A DNA stretch of 64,000 nt from Myxococcus qinghaiensis (lineage in GTDB: Bacteria; Myxococcota; Myxococcia; Myxococcales; Myxococcaceae). The first letter of the stretch is position 1; each line of letters opens with the position of its first letter. Under the pieces are notes generated by a model that saw only the letters and a list, made by a program, of their open reading frames with translations, was not told where the DNA came from and did not search any database. The position numbers and the translations under genes are program-made. Positions 28,993 through 38,217 of the stretch are shown here, piece after piece. The DNA is taken from contig NZ_JAKCFA010000028.1 of assembly GCF_024198215.1 (NCBI RefSeq), forward strand, positions 1-64,000. Reading direction: 5' to 3'.

Positions 28993-30354
28993 ATGAAGCG
29001 CGCCCGGCACGCCCTCCTCTCCGCCCTGCTCCTCTCCGCTCCCCTGGCGGGCGCGGCCGGGGCAGACCCTGTCGTCACTGGCGACATCTGGCCTCGCATC
29101 CGCAAGGAGCGCATCCAGAAGCTGCTGCCCCAGGCCATGGCCCGCGCCAACGTGGACGCCTGGGTGGTGTTCTGCCGGGAGAACGACAATGACCCGCTGG
29201 CCATCCATGTCGGCGGGGAGAACGCGGGCGGCACCGCGGCCTTCCTGTTCCTGCGCCAGGGCGACGCCGTGCGCGCGGTGGCGCTGTCCCCCGCGGGCGA
29301 GGCCACGGCGCTGCGCGAAGTCGGGCCGCTGGACGAAGTGGTGCCCTTGGAGCGAGGCGTGGACCTCTACGCGCAGGTGGCCACGAGGCTCGCCGCCGCG
29401 AAGCCCGCGCGCATCGCCATCAACGCCTCCACCTCCGTGACGGTGGCGGACGGGCTGTCCTCCTCGCAGCGCGCCGCGCTGGAGAAGGCGCTGTCACCCG
29501 CGCTGCGCAAGAAGCTGGTGTCGTCCGAGGACGTCGTCTCCGAGTGGCTCTCCGTGAAGCTGCCCGAGGAGGTGGACATCCTGCGCAAGGCCGCCGCGCT
29601 CACCTCGCAGCTGGAGGTGGAGGCGTACCGCACGGTGGTGCCGGGCAAGACGCGCGACGTGGACGTGGCGCGCTTCCTCAAGAAGCGCATGGCGGAATTG
29701 GGCGTGGGGGACGCGTGGGCGCCGGACCAGAACCCCAACGTCAACAGCGGGCCCACGCGCGGCCACTCGCACGCCACCGAGCGCGTCATCCAGCCCGGTG
29801 ACTTCATCCAGACGGACTTCGGCATCCGCGTGGGCGGCATGTGGGTGACGGACATCCAGCGCTTCGCCTACGTGCTGGCCCCGGGCGAGACACAACCGTC
29901 ACAAGCCGCGCTGGAGAAGTGGGAGAAGGGCAAGAAGGGCAGCCGCATCGCCCTGGCGGCCCTCAAGCCCGGCGCCAGCGGGTGGGACGTGGACAAGGCC
30001 CAGCGCGACTGGATGCGCGAAGCCGGCTCCGAGCCCGTCATGTGGGGCACCGGACATCCCGTGGGCTACTGGGCGCATGACGTGGGCCCGGCCCTCTCCG
30101 GCGGCGCGAAGCCCAAGCCCGCCAAGGGCCAGTCCCTGCGCATCGTCCGCCCCGGACAGGTGTTCGCGTTCGACGGCTTCTTCGCCTGGCAGGACGGCGC
30201 CCCGGACGCGCAGCGCATCGTCTCCGTGGAGGAGATGGCCGTCGTCACCGAGACGGGCGCCGAGTACCTCATTCCTCCCCAGGAGGACCTCGTGCTCATT
30301 CCCTCCACGCCCGTGGCGGGGCAATCGGGACCCGCTGCTCCCAAGCCGCGCTGA
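28993..30354 (+). CDS. Secreted M24 family metallopeptidase (Xaa-Pro aminopeptidase-like)
   Basis: A 453-residue protein with a signal peptide (MKRARHALLSALLLSAPLAGAAGA), an N-terminal creatinase-like domain and a C-terminal pita-bread M24 domain. Metal ligands read as Asp in QTDFGIRV, Asp in WVTDIQRF, His in GTGHPVGYWAHD, Glu in VSVEEMAVV and probably a final Glu/Gln in the DGFFAWQDG region. The metal-binding set looks mostly preserved though GHGIG is replaced by GTGHPVG. Aminopeptidase P-like cleavage of Xaa-Pro bonds in the periplasm or outside is the likely role. A GAAAGGA site precedes the ATG at 28993. Confidence 0.87.
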   Translation: MKRARHALLSALLLSAPLAGAAGADPVVTGDIWPRIRKERIQKLLPQAMARANVDAWVVFCRENDNDPLAIHVGGENAGGTAAFLFLRQGDAVRAVALSPAGEATALREVGPLDEVVPLERGVDLYAQVATRLAAAKPARIAINASTSVTVADGLSSSQRAALEKALSPALRKKLVSSEDVVSEWLSVKLPEEVDILRKAAALTSQLEVEAYRTVVPGKTRDVDVARFLKKRMAELGVGDAWAPDQNPNVNSGPTRGHSHATERVIQPGDFIQTDFGIRVGGMWVTDIQRFAYVLAPGETQPSQAALEKWEKGKKGSRIALAALKPGASGWDVDKAQRDWMREAGSEPVMWGTGHPVGYWAHDVGPALSGGAKPKPAKGQSLRIVRPGQVFAFDGFFAWQDGAPDAQRIVSVEEMAVVTETGAEYLIPPQEDLVLIPSTPVAGQSGPAAPKPR

Positions 30355-30428
30355 CGAGTTGCGTCGCGCGCCCTACCCTCCAGGCCGGCTCGGCTCATAG
30401 GATGAACCGGGCTTGCCGGGAGAGCGCG

Positions 30429-30797
30429 ATGCAGACCGTGCTGGTAATCGATGATGATTTGTTCGTGCTCTCACTGGTGACAGACATCGTCCAGAGCGCG
30501 GGTTATCGCGTCGTCACGGTGCAGTCGCCGGAGGCGGCCTTCGAGCAGGACCTCGGGGCCATCTCCGCCATCCTCTGTGACTACAACATGCCGGGGATGA
30601 ACGGCGCGGATGTGCTCATCGCCATGCGAGAGCTGAAGGAGTGCCACGCGCCCTTCATCTTCCTCACCGGACACGAGCAGCTCGACGACCTCATCCCCGT
30701 CGCCATCCGCTACGGCGCGGAGCTGCTGCCCAAACCCATCCATCCGGTGGAGTTGATTCGACTGCTCATGAAACAGCTCGCCAACGTCGCGGCTTGA
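30429..30797 (+). CDS. Single-domain response regulator
   Basis: A 122-residue stand-alone CheY-like receiver. Acidic pocket DDD at 8-10, phospho-acceptor Asp51 in LCDYNMPGMNG, switch threonine in FLTGHEQ and the conserved lysine in LLPKPIHP are all present. No output domain or adjacent kinase, so it acts through protein contacts, as many myxobacterial receivers do. A GGGAG site precedes the ATG. Confidence 0.93.
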   Translation: MQTVLVIDDDLFVLSLVTDIVQSAGYRVVTVQSPEAAFEQDLGAISAILCDYNMPGMNGADVLIAMRELKECHAPFIFLTGHEQLDDLIPVAIRYGAELLPKPIHPVELIRLLMKQLANVAA

Positions 30798-30806
30798 GAC
30801 AAACAG

Positions 30807-30832
30807 GCCCGAGGCGAGACATCGCCCCGGGC
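30807..30832. terminator. Bidirectional hairpin between convergent genes
   Basis: GCCCG-A-GGCG and CGCC-C-CGGGC pair around a 6-base loop, with ACTGTTTC on one side and CTGTTTGTC on the other. It lies between the stops of the response regulator and the convergent TPR gene; the U tracts are short. Confidence 0.55.
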
Positions 30833-30852
30833 ACTGTTTCATCCAGCCTGTG

Positions 30853-32034
30853 TCAGGCCAGCGCCTGGAGGAGTCGCTCGGCCTGCTCGCGCCACTCGGG
30901 CGCCAGACGGGGCAGCGCCAACAGCTCGCGCGCCAGTGCCTTCGCCTGGTCCTTCTGCCCCAGCCGCGCGTGCACCACCGCCAGGTTGAGCCGGGGCTCG
31001 GGACGCTCCGGCGCGCGGCGCTGCGCCTCTTCCAGCACTTCCAGTGCCTGCTGTCCGGCGCCCGGGAGCTCATCCTCCGGGATGCGCATCAGCAGATTGC
31101 CCAGGTTGTTGGCGGGGGCCCAGTCGTCCGGAGACAGCTTCACGGCCTCGCGCCACGCGGTCAGCGCGGCGGGGATGTCCACCGGCTCCGTGGCCTCCAG
31201 CGCCATGCCCTCCACCATGCGGCTCTGCGCGGTGGCCTGGCCTCGCGACGCCAGCTTGCGGCACAGCTCCAGCGCCTCCGGCAACCGGCCCTGCGCCAGC
31301 CGCAGCCGCGCCAGGTTCCCCTGCGCCGCCGGGCTGTCCGGCTCCACGCGCGCCAAGGTCTCCGCCGCCTTCACCGCGCCAGCCAGGTTGCCCCGCGCCA
31401 GCAGCACGTTGCACAGCCCGTTGAGCAGGTACGGGTCGTCCGGGAGGACCTTCAGGCCCGTGGTGAGCAGCTCCTCGGCGGCTTCCAGTTCGCCACCCGC
31501 CTGGAGCGCCACCGCGAGCACCAGGTAGCTGGGCCCGTGCCTCGGGTTGAGGCGCAAGGACTCCTGGAGGTGGTGGAAGCCGTCCTTCAGCTTCTCCTGC
31601 GCGAAGAGCACGCGCCCCAGGTGGAAGTGGTGGATGCCCGCGTCCGGAGCCAGCTTCACCGCGCGCTCCAGCGCCGACTGCGCCGCCGCGTTGTCGCCCG
31701 CTTCCGCGAGCAGGTAGCCCTGGCCGAACCACGCCTCGGCGCGGTTGGGCTGCGCCTTCGCGACCTTCCGGTAGAGCGCCAGCGCACCGGCCGCATCGCC
31801 GCGTCGGGTGAGGAGCGCGGCCCGGACGAGCTGCACGCCCGGCTCTTCCGCGCTCAGGCCCACCAGCCACGACTCGGCCTGGGCCTCGTTGCCATCGAAT
31901 GCCGCGAGCCGGGCGAGCGCGACCCGGGCCGCCTGGTCCGAGGCATCGCGCTTGAGCGCGGCCTCGGCCTCACGGCGTGCCTGGTCCAGCTCCCCGGCTG
32001 CGAGAAGTGCGTCGTACCTGGCGGTCTCCGCCAT
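30853..32034 (-). CDS. TPR repeat protein
   Basis: A 393-residue protein made almost wholly of about ten tetratricopeptide repeats (for example AEAWFGQGYLLAEAGDNAAAQSALERAVKLAPDA and PYLLNGLCNVLLARGNLAGAVKAAETLARVEPDS). No signal peptide, so a cytoplasmic protein-binding scaffold. Its ATG shares one base with the stop of the upstream glycine-rich gene (TGATG), so its translation is coupled to that protein, suggesting a chaperone or partner relationship. Confidence 0.88.
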   Translation of the reverse strand: MAETARYDALLAAGELDQARREAEAALKRDASDQAARVALARLAAFDGNEAQAESWLVGLSAEEPGVQLVRAALLTRRGDAAGALALYRKVAKAQPNRAEAWFGQGYLLAEAGDNAAAQSALERAVKLAPDAGIHHFHLGRVLFAQEKLKDGFHHLQESLRLNPRHGPSYLVLAVALQAGGELEAAEELLTTGLKVLPDDPYLLNGLCNVLLARGNLAGAVKAAETLARVEPDSPAAQGNLARLRLAQGRLPEALELCRKLASRGQATAQSRMVEGMALEATEPVDIPAALTAWREAVKLSPDDWAPANNLGNLLMRIPEDELPGAGQQALEVLEEAQRRAPERPEPRLNLAVVHARLGQKDQAKALARELLALPRLAPEWREQAERLLQALA

Positions 32035-32981
32035 CAGCCAAACAGCCCCTTGAAGAAGTTGCCGACGGACTTCACCACATCTTTGACCACTTCGACCGGC
32101 TTCTCGATGACGCTCTTCACCGCGTCGGCAATCTTGCCGAAGTTGATGTCGACGTCGAAGCCCAGCTTGAAGCCGATGCCCAGGGCCGCGCCGAAGTCCA
32201 CGCGGGCCTTGAAGCGGCCGTTGTCCCAGCTCGCCTCGGCACGGGCAGACACACCGACACCGGCCCACGCCTCCGCGCGACCCGTGACGCCGCCGTAGTC
32301 ACCCAGCTTGACGTTGCCCGTCACACCGGCGCGGGCGCCGATGAAGGCGTCACCACCGACGCGGGCCGCGTACTTGCCGTTGATGGGGTCCAGCGTCACT
32401 TCGCCGTGCAGGCCGGCCTTGGCGCCCACCCAGGCCTTGCCCTGGAGCTCCGCCTGAATCGGGCCGACGCCCGCGCGCAGGGTGCCTTCCGCGTCAATCA
32501 GCGTGGCCTTCGCGTCCAGGTCACCCCGGGCGAACACCTTGCCGCCCTCGATGCCGACCTCGCCGGAGCCCTTCAGCTCCGCCTCGAGGACGCTCATCTT
32601 GCCGTAGCCCTGGGCCACGCTGTTGGCGTCGCCGAAGCCGCCCTCGAACTTCTTGACCGCCGCGCCCTTGGTGAACTGGCCGTCGATGCCGACCTTCGGA
32701 ATCTGACCCAGCACGGTCGCCATGAGCCCCGTCACGCGCCCGGAGGACTCGTGCTGGGACTCAGTGCTGTAGCTGGTGTTCCAGTTCTGCGTGGTGCTCT
32801 TCTCACGCTCGAAGTGGCTCTGGAGGCGGCCGTCCTTGAAGGAGGTCTGGACGCCGGTGTTGGTGTCCTTGACCACCTTGTCCGTGGTCGTGTTCTTCAC
32901 CACCGGGGTGTTCTGGGCGGTCTGCGTGGAGGACCGGACCTGGGGCTGCTGACCGCGGCGGATGGAGGAGCGATCGCTCAT
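32034..32981 (-). CDS. Glycine/alanine-rich repeat protein resembling polymorphic-toxin shafts
   Basis: A 315-residue protein. The first 75 residues are polar and Thr/Gln-rich without a signal peptide. Residues about 85-280 are amphipathic beta repeats with alternating G/A (GEVGIEGGKVFARGDLDAKA, GAKAGLHGEVTLDP, GGDAFIGARAGVTGNVKLGDYGGVTGRAEAWAGVGVSARAEASWDNG), a pattern common in the middle of polymorphic toxins and secreted effectors. The C-terminus is an amphipathic helix (IADAVKSVIEKPVEVVKDVVK followed by SVGNFFKGLFG). No known toxin fold is visible. It is the first gene of a coupled pair with the TPR protein. Function unknown. Confidence 0.78.
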   Translation of the reverse strand: MSDRSSIRRGQQPQVRSSTQTAQNTPVVKNTTTDKVVKDTNTGVQTSFKDGRLQSHFEREKSTTQNWNTSYSTESQHESSGRVTGLMATVLGQIPKVGIDGQFTKGAAVKKFEGGFGDANSVAQGYGKMSVLEAELKGSGEVGIEGGKVFARGDLDAKATLIDAEGTLRAGVGPIQAELQGKAWVGAKAGLHGEVTLDPINGKYAARVGGDAFIGARAGVTGNVKLGDYGGVTGRAEAWAGVGVSARAEASWDNGRFKARVDFGAALGIGFKLGFDVDINFGKIADAVKSVIEKPVEVVKDVVKSVGNFFKGLFG

Positions 32982-33070
32982 GAGAGACCTCGGAACGGGG
33001 ACGACCGAAAGAGAATGTGAGGGATTCTCGGCCCCGACGCGGATCAGTTGCGTCCTGGACGGAGATTTTC

Positions 33071-33565
33071 CTACACGCGCGCCATGAACCAGCGGGTAAT
33101 GAAGGGAATGCAGATTCCCACGCCCACCAGCCCCAGGCCCACGACGAGCCGCACGAAGCTGGGCGCATGCGCCCCGGGCTCCAGCACCGCGTCCGTCGGG
33201 TCCTCTGGGTTGTAGGCGACCCGGACCGCCTGTCCCGGAGGATAGCGACGCAGGGTGGCCTGGGCGTCGTCGGGGTTGGTGCGCGCGGCGGGGTCCACGC
33301 GCAAGGTGGCGGTGCCGACGAGGACGCGGCCCACGGAGTACTCGTACTGGACGCGGGCCTCGTAGTGGACGCGGGGCTCCGTCTGACCGGGCACGGGGAG
33401 GCGGTGTTCGACCTCCTCGGCGGACAGGACGGTGCCGGGCACGGTGGGCCAGCGGCGGGAGTGCAGGGCTCGCAGGACGTCCTTGAGCCCGGCGAAGACG
33501 AAGACGAAGCCCGCCGCCGCGAGCAGCGCACAGATGATGCTGATGATGCCCCAGAGCACGCGCAC
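33071..33565 (-). CDS. DUF3592 family membrane protein
   Basis: A 164-residue protein with transmembrane helices at both ends (about 5-27 and 140-158) and a soluble beta-rich domain between them with the DUF3592 pattern (RRWPTVPGTVLSAEEVEHR, VQYEYSVGRVLVGTA, RRYPPGQAVRVAYNPEDPTDAVLEPG). The family has no known function. GTG start. It lies 90 bases upstream of the repeat protein on the same strand. Confidence 0.88.
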   Translation of the reverse strand: MRVLWGIISIICALLAAAGFVFVFAGLKDVLRALHSRRWPTVPGTVLSAEEVEHRLPVPGQTEPRVHYEARVQYEYSVGRVLVGTATLRVDPAARTNPDDAQATLRRYPPGQAVRVAYNPEDPTDAVLEPGAHAPSFVRLVVGLGLVGVGICIPFITRWFMARV

Positions 33566-33625
33566 GGCGAGGACACTACCAGAAGGCCGCGCGTGGGCAG
33601 GCCCCGGGGCCCGTGCCTCGGCCCG

Positions 33626-34429
33626 TCATCCCATCACCGCGAAGAGCTGCCGGCACTGGGCCAGGAGCTGGCCGTCCTGGGTCCAGAGCTGCTGGAAGTC
33701 CTCCGCGTACCCGCCCCCGGCCTGGAGGGAGCGGCCGGTGCGCAGGAACTGGGCGTCCGGCTTCAGGCCCGCCTGGGGCAGCGCCTGGAAGAAATGCATG
33801 GTGAAGTCCACGGTGGCGGCCGGGCGGAAGCCGTCCACGCGCGACAGCACCGCGGGCGGAAACGCGTCCATCAACCCCACGCACAGGGGCGCGTCCAGCA
33901 CCGTGGGCTCGCGCGGGCGCAGCCAGCCGCCCGTCTCCGCCACGGCGGCCCCGGAGTACGGCGCCGAGCCGAGGCAGAAGCGGAACTCGAAGAAGCGACA
34001 GAAGTCCGGCATGGGGATGTCGTCCGGCGTCACCGGCACCTCGTGCGGCGGCGGGACTTTCGGTGGCGCCATCTCCAGGTATTCGATGGCGCCACCACGC
34101 GTCGCGCCGAACGTCGCGCTGCCCATGGCCACCACGCCGGCGTCGTTCTCCACGCGCACGGTGGCCTGCGTGACGAGCTTTCCGGCCCGCTCGATTCGCG
34201 TCGTCACCCACGCGTCGCCCTCCACCGCGGGCGCGCAGAAGTGCATGGTGAAGGAGCGCACCGGCCGGGCCGCGTCCCCCACCGTGTGCTCCAGCGCGCG
34301 AAGCGCCGTGCCCGCGACCAGCCCTCCATACGCGCCCCGCCCCTGGTACCAGGGCGAGGTGAAGCGGATGCGGTAGCGGTTGGGCCCGACGGACTCGGGC
34401 GTGGAGGCGGCGAGGAAGGCGGCGGTCAT
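33626..34429 (-). CDS. Acyl-CoA thioesterase family protein (double hotdog)
   Basis: A 267-residue protein with two hotdog units, as in TesB-like thioesterases. The first carries WYQGRGAYGGLVAGTALRALEHTV and RSFTMHFCAPAVEGD; the second has TGGWLRPREPTVLDAPLCVGLMDAFPPAVLSRV and TVDFTMHFFQALP, the usual acyl-CoA site pattern. It probably hydrolyses acyl-CoA in the cytoplasm. ATG 34429 chosen; a GTG 12 bases upstream is an alternative. Stands alone between DUF3592 and ung. Confidence 0.87.
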   Translation of the reverse strand: MTAAFLAASTPESVGPNRYRIRFTSPWYQGRGAYGGLVAGTALRALEHTVGDAARPVRSFTMHFCAPAVEGDAWVTTRIERAGKLVTQATVRVENDAGVVAMGSATFGATRGGAIEYLEMAPPKVPPPHEVPVTPDDIPMPDFCRFFEFRFCLGSAPYSGAAVAETGGWLRPREPTVLDAPLCVGLMDAFPPAVLSRVDGFRPAATVDFTMHFFQALPQAGLKPDAQFLRTGRSLQAGGGYAEDFQQLWTQDGQLLAQCRQLFAVMG

Positions 34430-34491
34430 GTCGCGACGCACCGTATCAAGCCACCGCCCGCCGCGAAGGGACTGTCAGCGCGAGGCGCGAC

Positions 34492-35169
34492 TCACCGCGA
34501 CAGGCGCCAGTCGATGGGAGGCCGGCCCTTCGACTCCAGGGCCTGGTTCACCGCGCTGAAGGGCTTGCTGCCGAAGAAGCCGCTGCTGGCCGACAGGGGG
34601 GACGGGTGCGTGCCCTCGATGACGACGTGGCGCTTCGCGTCGATGAGCTTCTTCTTCTTCTGCGCGTACTTGCCCCACAGCAGGAAGACGACGGGCTCCG
34701 TCTTCTCGCTCACCGCGCGGATGACGGCGTCGGTGAAGTCCTCCCAGCCGTGGCCCGCGTGGCTGTTGGGCTTCGCCTGTTGCACCGTCAGCACGGCGTT
34801 GAGCAGCAGCACGCCCTGCTCCGCCCAGGCCATCAGCGAGCCGTCCTTGGGACGCGGCACCTTCACGTCCGCCTCCAGTTCCTTGAAGATGTTCACCAGC
34901 GAGGGCGGCGAGGGCACCCCGGGCTTCACCGAGAACGCCAGCCCATGCGCCTGTCCCGGCCCGTGGTACGGGTCCTGGCCCAAGAGCAGCACGCGCACGT
35001 CCGCGTAGGGCGTCAGCCGGAAGGCGGAGAACAGGTCCTCCTCGGAGGGGAAGACGGTGGCCTCCTTGCGCTCCTTCGCCACGAAGCGCTCCAGCTCCTG
35101 GAACGAGGGCGAATCCAGCGAGGCCTTCAGCGCCTGCTTCCAGTCCTCCGGCAGCTTGTCCTTCAGCAT
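34492..35169 (-). CDS. ung: Uracil-DNA glycosylase (family 1)
   Basis: A 225-residue UNG that removes uracil from DNA, the first step of base-excision repair. The water-activating motif GQDPYHGPGQAHGLAFSV (Asp66) and the minor-groove loop HPSPLSASSGFFG with the catalytic His are intact. The length is standard. The ATG at 35169 has a GGGGAGGA ribosome site. Divergent from the CpaF-type gene. Confidence 0.97.
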   Translation of the reverse strand: MLKDKLPEDWKQALKASLDSPSFQELERFVAKERKEATVFPSEEDLFSAFRLTPYADVRVLLLGQDPYHGPGQAHGLAFSVKPGVPSPPSLVNIFKELEADVKVPRPKDGSLMAWAEQGVLLLNAVLTVQQAKPNSHAGHGWEDFTDAVIRAVSEKTEPVVFLLWGKYAQKKKKLIDAKRHVVIEGTHPSPLSASSGFFGSKPFSAVNQALESKGRPPIDWRLSR

Positions 35170-35337
35170 GTGCGTTCCTCCCCGACCCACGCGCGGCGGG
35201 GCATTGAAACATCCCCGTCCCACGGGGCCCATCCCTTTCGTGTCCGCGTCAAAGGGCCGACAGCGCCCCTGGGGCAGGCGGGCGGGCACGGCGGGTTCTT
35301 GGGGGTTGGGACCAGCCGCGCTAGCCTGGGGGGCGCC

Positions 35338-37092
35338 ATGACGATGTACACCGAGTCACTCCGCGCCTTCCTCAAGCCCGTCCTGCCCTATCTGGACGAC
35401 GAGGCGGTGTCGGAGATCATGATCAACGGCCCGACCGACGTGTGGATCGAGAAGAAGGGCCGCCTGTCGCGCACGGACGCCACCTTCACCGAGGAAGGCC
35501 TCATCGGTGCGGCGCGCAACATGGCCCAGTTCGTCGGCCGCATGCTCACCGAGGAGCGGCCCCGCCTGGACGCGCGCCTTCCGGATGGAAGCCGCATCCA
35601 CGTGGTGATTCCGCCGATTGCCCGCAAGGGCACCACCATCTCCATCCGCAAGTTCTTCAAGGAAAAGCTCACCATCAATTCCTTGTTGAAGTTCGGCTCG
35701 CTGACGCCGCAGATGGCACGGCTCATCGAGGCGGGCATCGCCACCAAGCTCAACATGCTGGTGGCCGGCGGCACGGGCTCCGGCAAGACGACGCTGCTCA
35801 ACATCGTCTCCTCCCTCATCCCCGACGAGGAGCGCATCCTCACCATCGAGGACTCGGCGGAGCTGCAGCTCAACCAGACCCACGTCGTCGCCTTCGAGAG
35901 CCGTCCGCCGGACAAGTTCGGCAAGGGCGGCGTGGACATGGGAGACCTGCTCCACTCGGCGCTGCGTCTGCGGCCCGACCGCATCGTGGTCGGCGAGGTG
36001 CGCGGCGGCGAGGCGTTCCACCTCATGCAGGCGATGAACACGGGCCACGGCGGCTCGCTGGCCACCACGCACGCCAACACGCCCACGGACACGCTGCGCC
36101 GCGTGGAGTCGTTGTGCCTGATGTCCGGCATCGAGCTGCCCATGGTCGCCGTCCGCGCCCAGGTGGCCAGCGCCATCAACTTCATCATCTGCTGCGAGCG
36201 CTTCCACGACGGCAGCCGCAAGACGAGCGCCCTGGCGGAGGTGCTGCCCCTCACGGAGAAGGGCGACTACCGCACCCAGGACATCTTCGTCTTCACGCCC
36301 GTCACCAAGGACGAGGAAGGCCACATCCTCGGCTACCACGCGCCCACGGGCATCCTCCCCAACTTCGTCGCCAAGGCGAAGGCGTACGGCTTCAACGACT
36401 TGGACGAGTCCTTCTTCGACCCGGCGACGTACGGCATCCCGCCTCCGCCCGTCTTCCACGCCGGCGAGGCGTACACCGTGCGCTGGGCCCCCTCGCTCAA
36501 GCACCGTGAGGAGGGACGCCCGGACCCCGACCACTTCAAGCGGGAGTGGTCCGACTTCGAGGAGAAGCTCCGGCAGGATGCTCGCGACGCCAAGGCCAAG
36601 CCGCCCGTGCAGGTGCAGGTGCCCGCGAGCCTCCCCGCGTCCGTGTCCAAGCCCGCCACGCCCGCGCCCCGGCCCGCCACCGCCACGCCGCCCGCTGGCC
36701 ACGTCGCCGCCACCCCTGCCGCTGGTACCCCCGCCCTCAAGCCCGCCGCCTCCGCGCCGCGGCCTCCGCCTCCGCCCGACATGGGAGATGACGACCGGAC
36801 GCCGCCGCCCACCCGCAACCCCTTCGCCAACGAGGCCAAGGTGGAGGTGGACGAGGAGCTGCTCACCGACGCGGGCCGCCCTCCTCCGCCGCGCCGCCCC
36901 GGCACGCCGCCGCCCAGGCCTCCGCCCTCCAACAGCGCCCGTCCCGCCGTCCCCGCGCGCAGGCCTCCGCCGTCCATCCCCTCCCGTCCCGCCGACGAGG
37001 ATGACGAGGACACCAACGCCCCCTCCTCCGAGCTGAAGACCTCGGAGAAGACGCAGATTCGCCCCGCCCCGCCCGAGCGGCCCCGTCGCTGA
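35338..37092 (+). CDS. cpaF: CpaF/TadA family secretion ATPase with proline-rich tail
   Basis: A 584-residue hexameric type II/IV secretion ATPase. The N-terminal domain DDEAVSEIMINGPTDVWIEKKGRL is typical of CpaF. Walker A is GGTGSGKTTLL (Lys150), Walker B/Asp box IVVGEVRGGEAF, His box HGGSLATTHAN. The core ends near residue 430; the remaining 150 residues are a Pro/Ala/Arg-rich, low-complexity tail that ordinary CpaF proteins lack. It powers Flp/Tad-type pilus or related secretion. It stands alone: no platform (TadB/C) or secretin gene is next to it, though TadE/TadG-like genes lie 19 kb away. Confidence 0.92.
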   Translation: MTMYTESLRAFLKPVLPYLDDEAVSEIMINGPTDVWIEKKGRLSRTDATFTEEGLIGAARNMAQFVGRMLTEERPRLDARLPDGSRIHVVIPPIARKGTTISIRKFFKEKLTINSLLKFGSLTPQMARLIEAGIATKLNMLVAGGTGSGKTTLLNIVSSLIPDEERILTIEDSAELQLNQTHVVAFESRPPDKFGKGGVDMGDLLHSALRLRPDRIVVGEVRGGEAFHLMQAMNTGHGGSLATTHANTPTDTLRRVESLCLMSGIELPMVAVRAQVASAINFIICCERFHDGSRKTSALAEVLPLTEKGDYRTQDIFVFTPVTKDEEGHILGYHAPTGILPNFVAKAKAYGFNDLDESFFDPATYGIPPPPVFHAGEAYTVRWAPSLKHREEGRPDPDHFKREWSDFEEKLRQDARDAKAKPPVQVQVPASLPASVSKPATPAPRPATATPPAGHVAATPAAGTPALKPAASAPRPPPPPDMGDDDRTPPPTRNPFANEAKVEVDEELLTDAGRPPPPRRPGTPPPRPPPSNSARPAVPARRPPPSIPSRPADEDDEDTNAPSSELKTSEKTQIRPAPPERPRR

Positions 37093-37249
37093 GGGCCGGA
37101 GGACGTGGGTCGGCTACTCCCGCCGTCCTACCTGGGCGGTGGGGTCAGCTCCCACCGCACGCACCGGGAGCGCGCGCGATGCACCCCGAGGCAAGCAGCC
37201 CCTGATTCCCGGCCTTGCGAGGAGGTCCTGTCAGGGGGAAAGTGATCGT

Positions 37250-38203
37250 GTGTTGATTACCCTCGTCGCCGTTCTCTCCGTGGTCGCCCAGGCGCCCGCA
37301 GCGCTTCCGCCGCAGGGGCCCGTGAGTGTGCTGATCGCCCCACCGGATGCGACGGGAGCCCCTTCCCACATCGTCGAGTTCGCACAGGGCCACCTCGCGG
37401 AGCAGCTCGAGTCGCGCGGGCTGCGCGTCATCCGCATCGAGAACGTCACCCGCAAGCTCCCGGCCGCGCGACGCCGCGCGCTGCTGCGCTGCAAGCGCAC
37501 GGAGGCGCCGTGCCTGAAATGGCTCGGCACGGCCAGCAAGGCGGAGGTCGTCCTCGTCACGGAGCTGGACCTGAAGTCGGGCGGCTACCGCGCCGGGGTG
37601 CGCAGCCACCTGGCGAAGGACGGCACGCTCATCGCGAAGCACTTCGCCGACGACGTGCCCCAGGACACGCTGCTGGATGCGCTCACCCAGGCCCTGGACG
37701 TGGTGGTGCCCGACACGCAGCGCGCGCTGCGCGGCCTGCCCCCCGCGCCGCCCATCGACGACGTGCCCCCGCCCACGCGGCCTGCTCCTCGCCCCTCCGT
37801 GAAGGACGTGCCGCCGCCGACGGAGGTCGCCGCGCCGCCGCTGGTGGAGACCGCGCCCGCCGTCGCCACGAAGTCCTCCGCGCGCCGCTGGGCGTGGCTG
37901 CCCGCCGCGGGAGGCGTGGCGCTGGCGGGAGTGGGCACCGTCTTCTACCTGAAGGCCAAGGACCGCTACGACACGCTGGAGCAGGCGACGGTGGACGCGC
38001 CCGTGCGCGACTCGAAGGCGCTGGTGTCCGAGGGGAAGCAGGCGCAGACGGTGAGCCGCGTGACGCTGGGCCTGGGCGCGGCGGGCCTCATCGCCGGCGC
38101 GGTGATGTTCCTGTGGCCCGATGACGCGCCCGCGCAGGCCGTCCCCTCCGCCGCCGTGAGCTCCGGCGGCGCCATGGTGGGACTGTCAGGGACGTGGCCG
38201 TGA
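37250..38203 (+). CDS. Periplasmic/membrane-anchored protein of unknown function
   Basis: A 317-residue protein. A hydrophobic start (VLITLVAVLSVVAQAPAALPP) is a signal peptide. Residues about 25-165 form a domain with SVLIAPPDATGAPSHIVEFAQGHLAEQLESRGLRVIR and ASKAEVVLVTELDLKSGGYRA, resembling the periplasmic domains that precede proline-rich linkers in other myxobacterial envelope proteins. A Pro-rich linker follows, then two hydrophobic segments (WAWLPAAGGVALAGVGTVFYL and VTLGLGAAGLIAGAVMFLW). GTG at 37250 is the likeliest start. The collagen-like lipoprotein gene begins 14 bases later. Confidence 0.75.
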   Translation: MLITLVAVLSVVAQAPAALPPQGPVSVLIAPPDATGAPSHIVEFAQGHLAEQLESRGLRVIRIENVTRKLPAARRRALLRCKRTEAPCLKWLGTASKAEVVLVTELDLKSGGYRAGVRSHLAKDGTLIAKHFADDVPQDTLLDALTQALDVVVPDTQRALRGLPPAPPIDDVPPPTRPAPRPSVKDVPPPTEVAAPPLVETAPAVATKSSARRWAWLPAAGGVALAGVGTVFYLKAKDRYDTLEQATVDAPVRDSKALVSEGKQAQTVSRVTLGLGAAGLIAGAVMFLWPDDAPAQAVPSAAVSSGGAMVGLSGTWP

Positions 38204-38217
38204 CTTCGAGGATTCCC

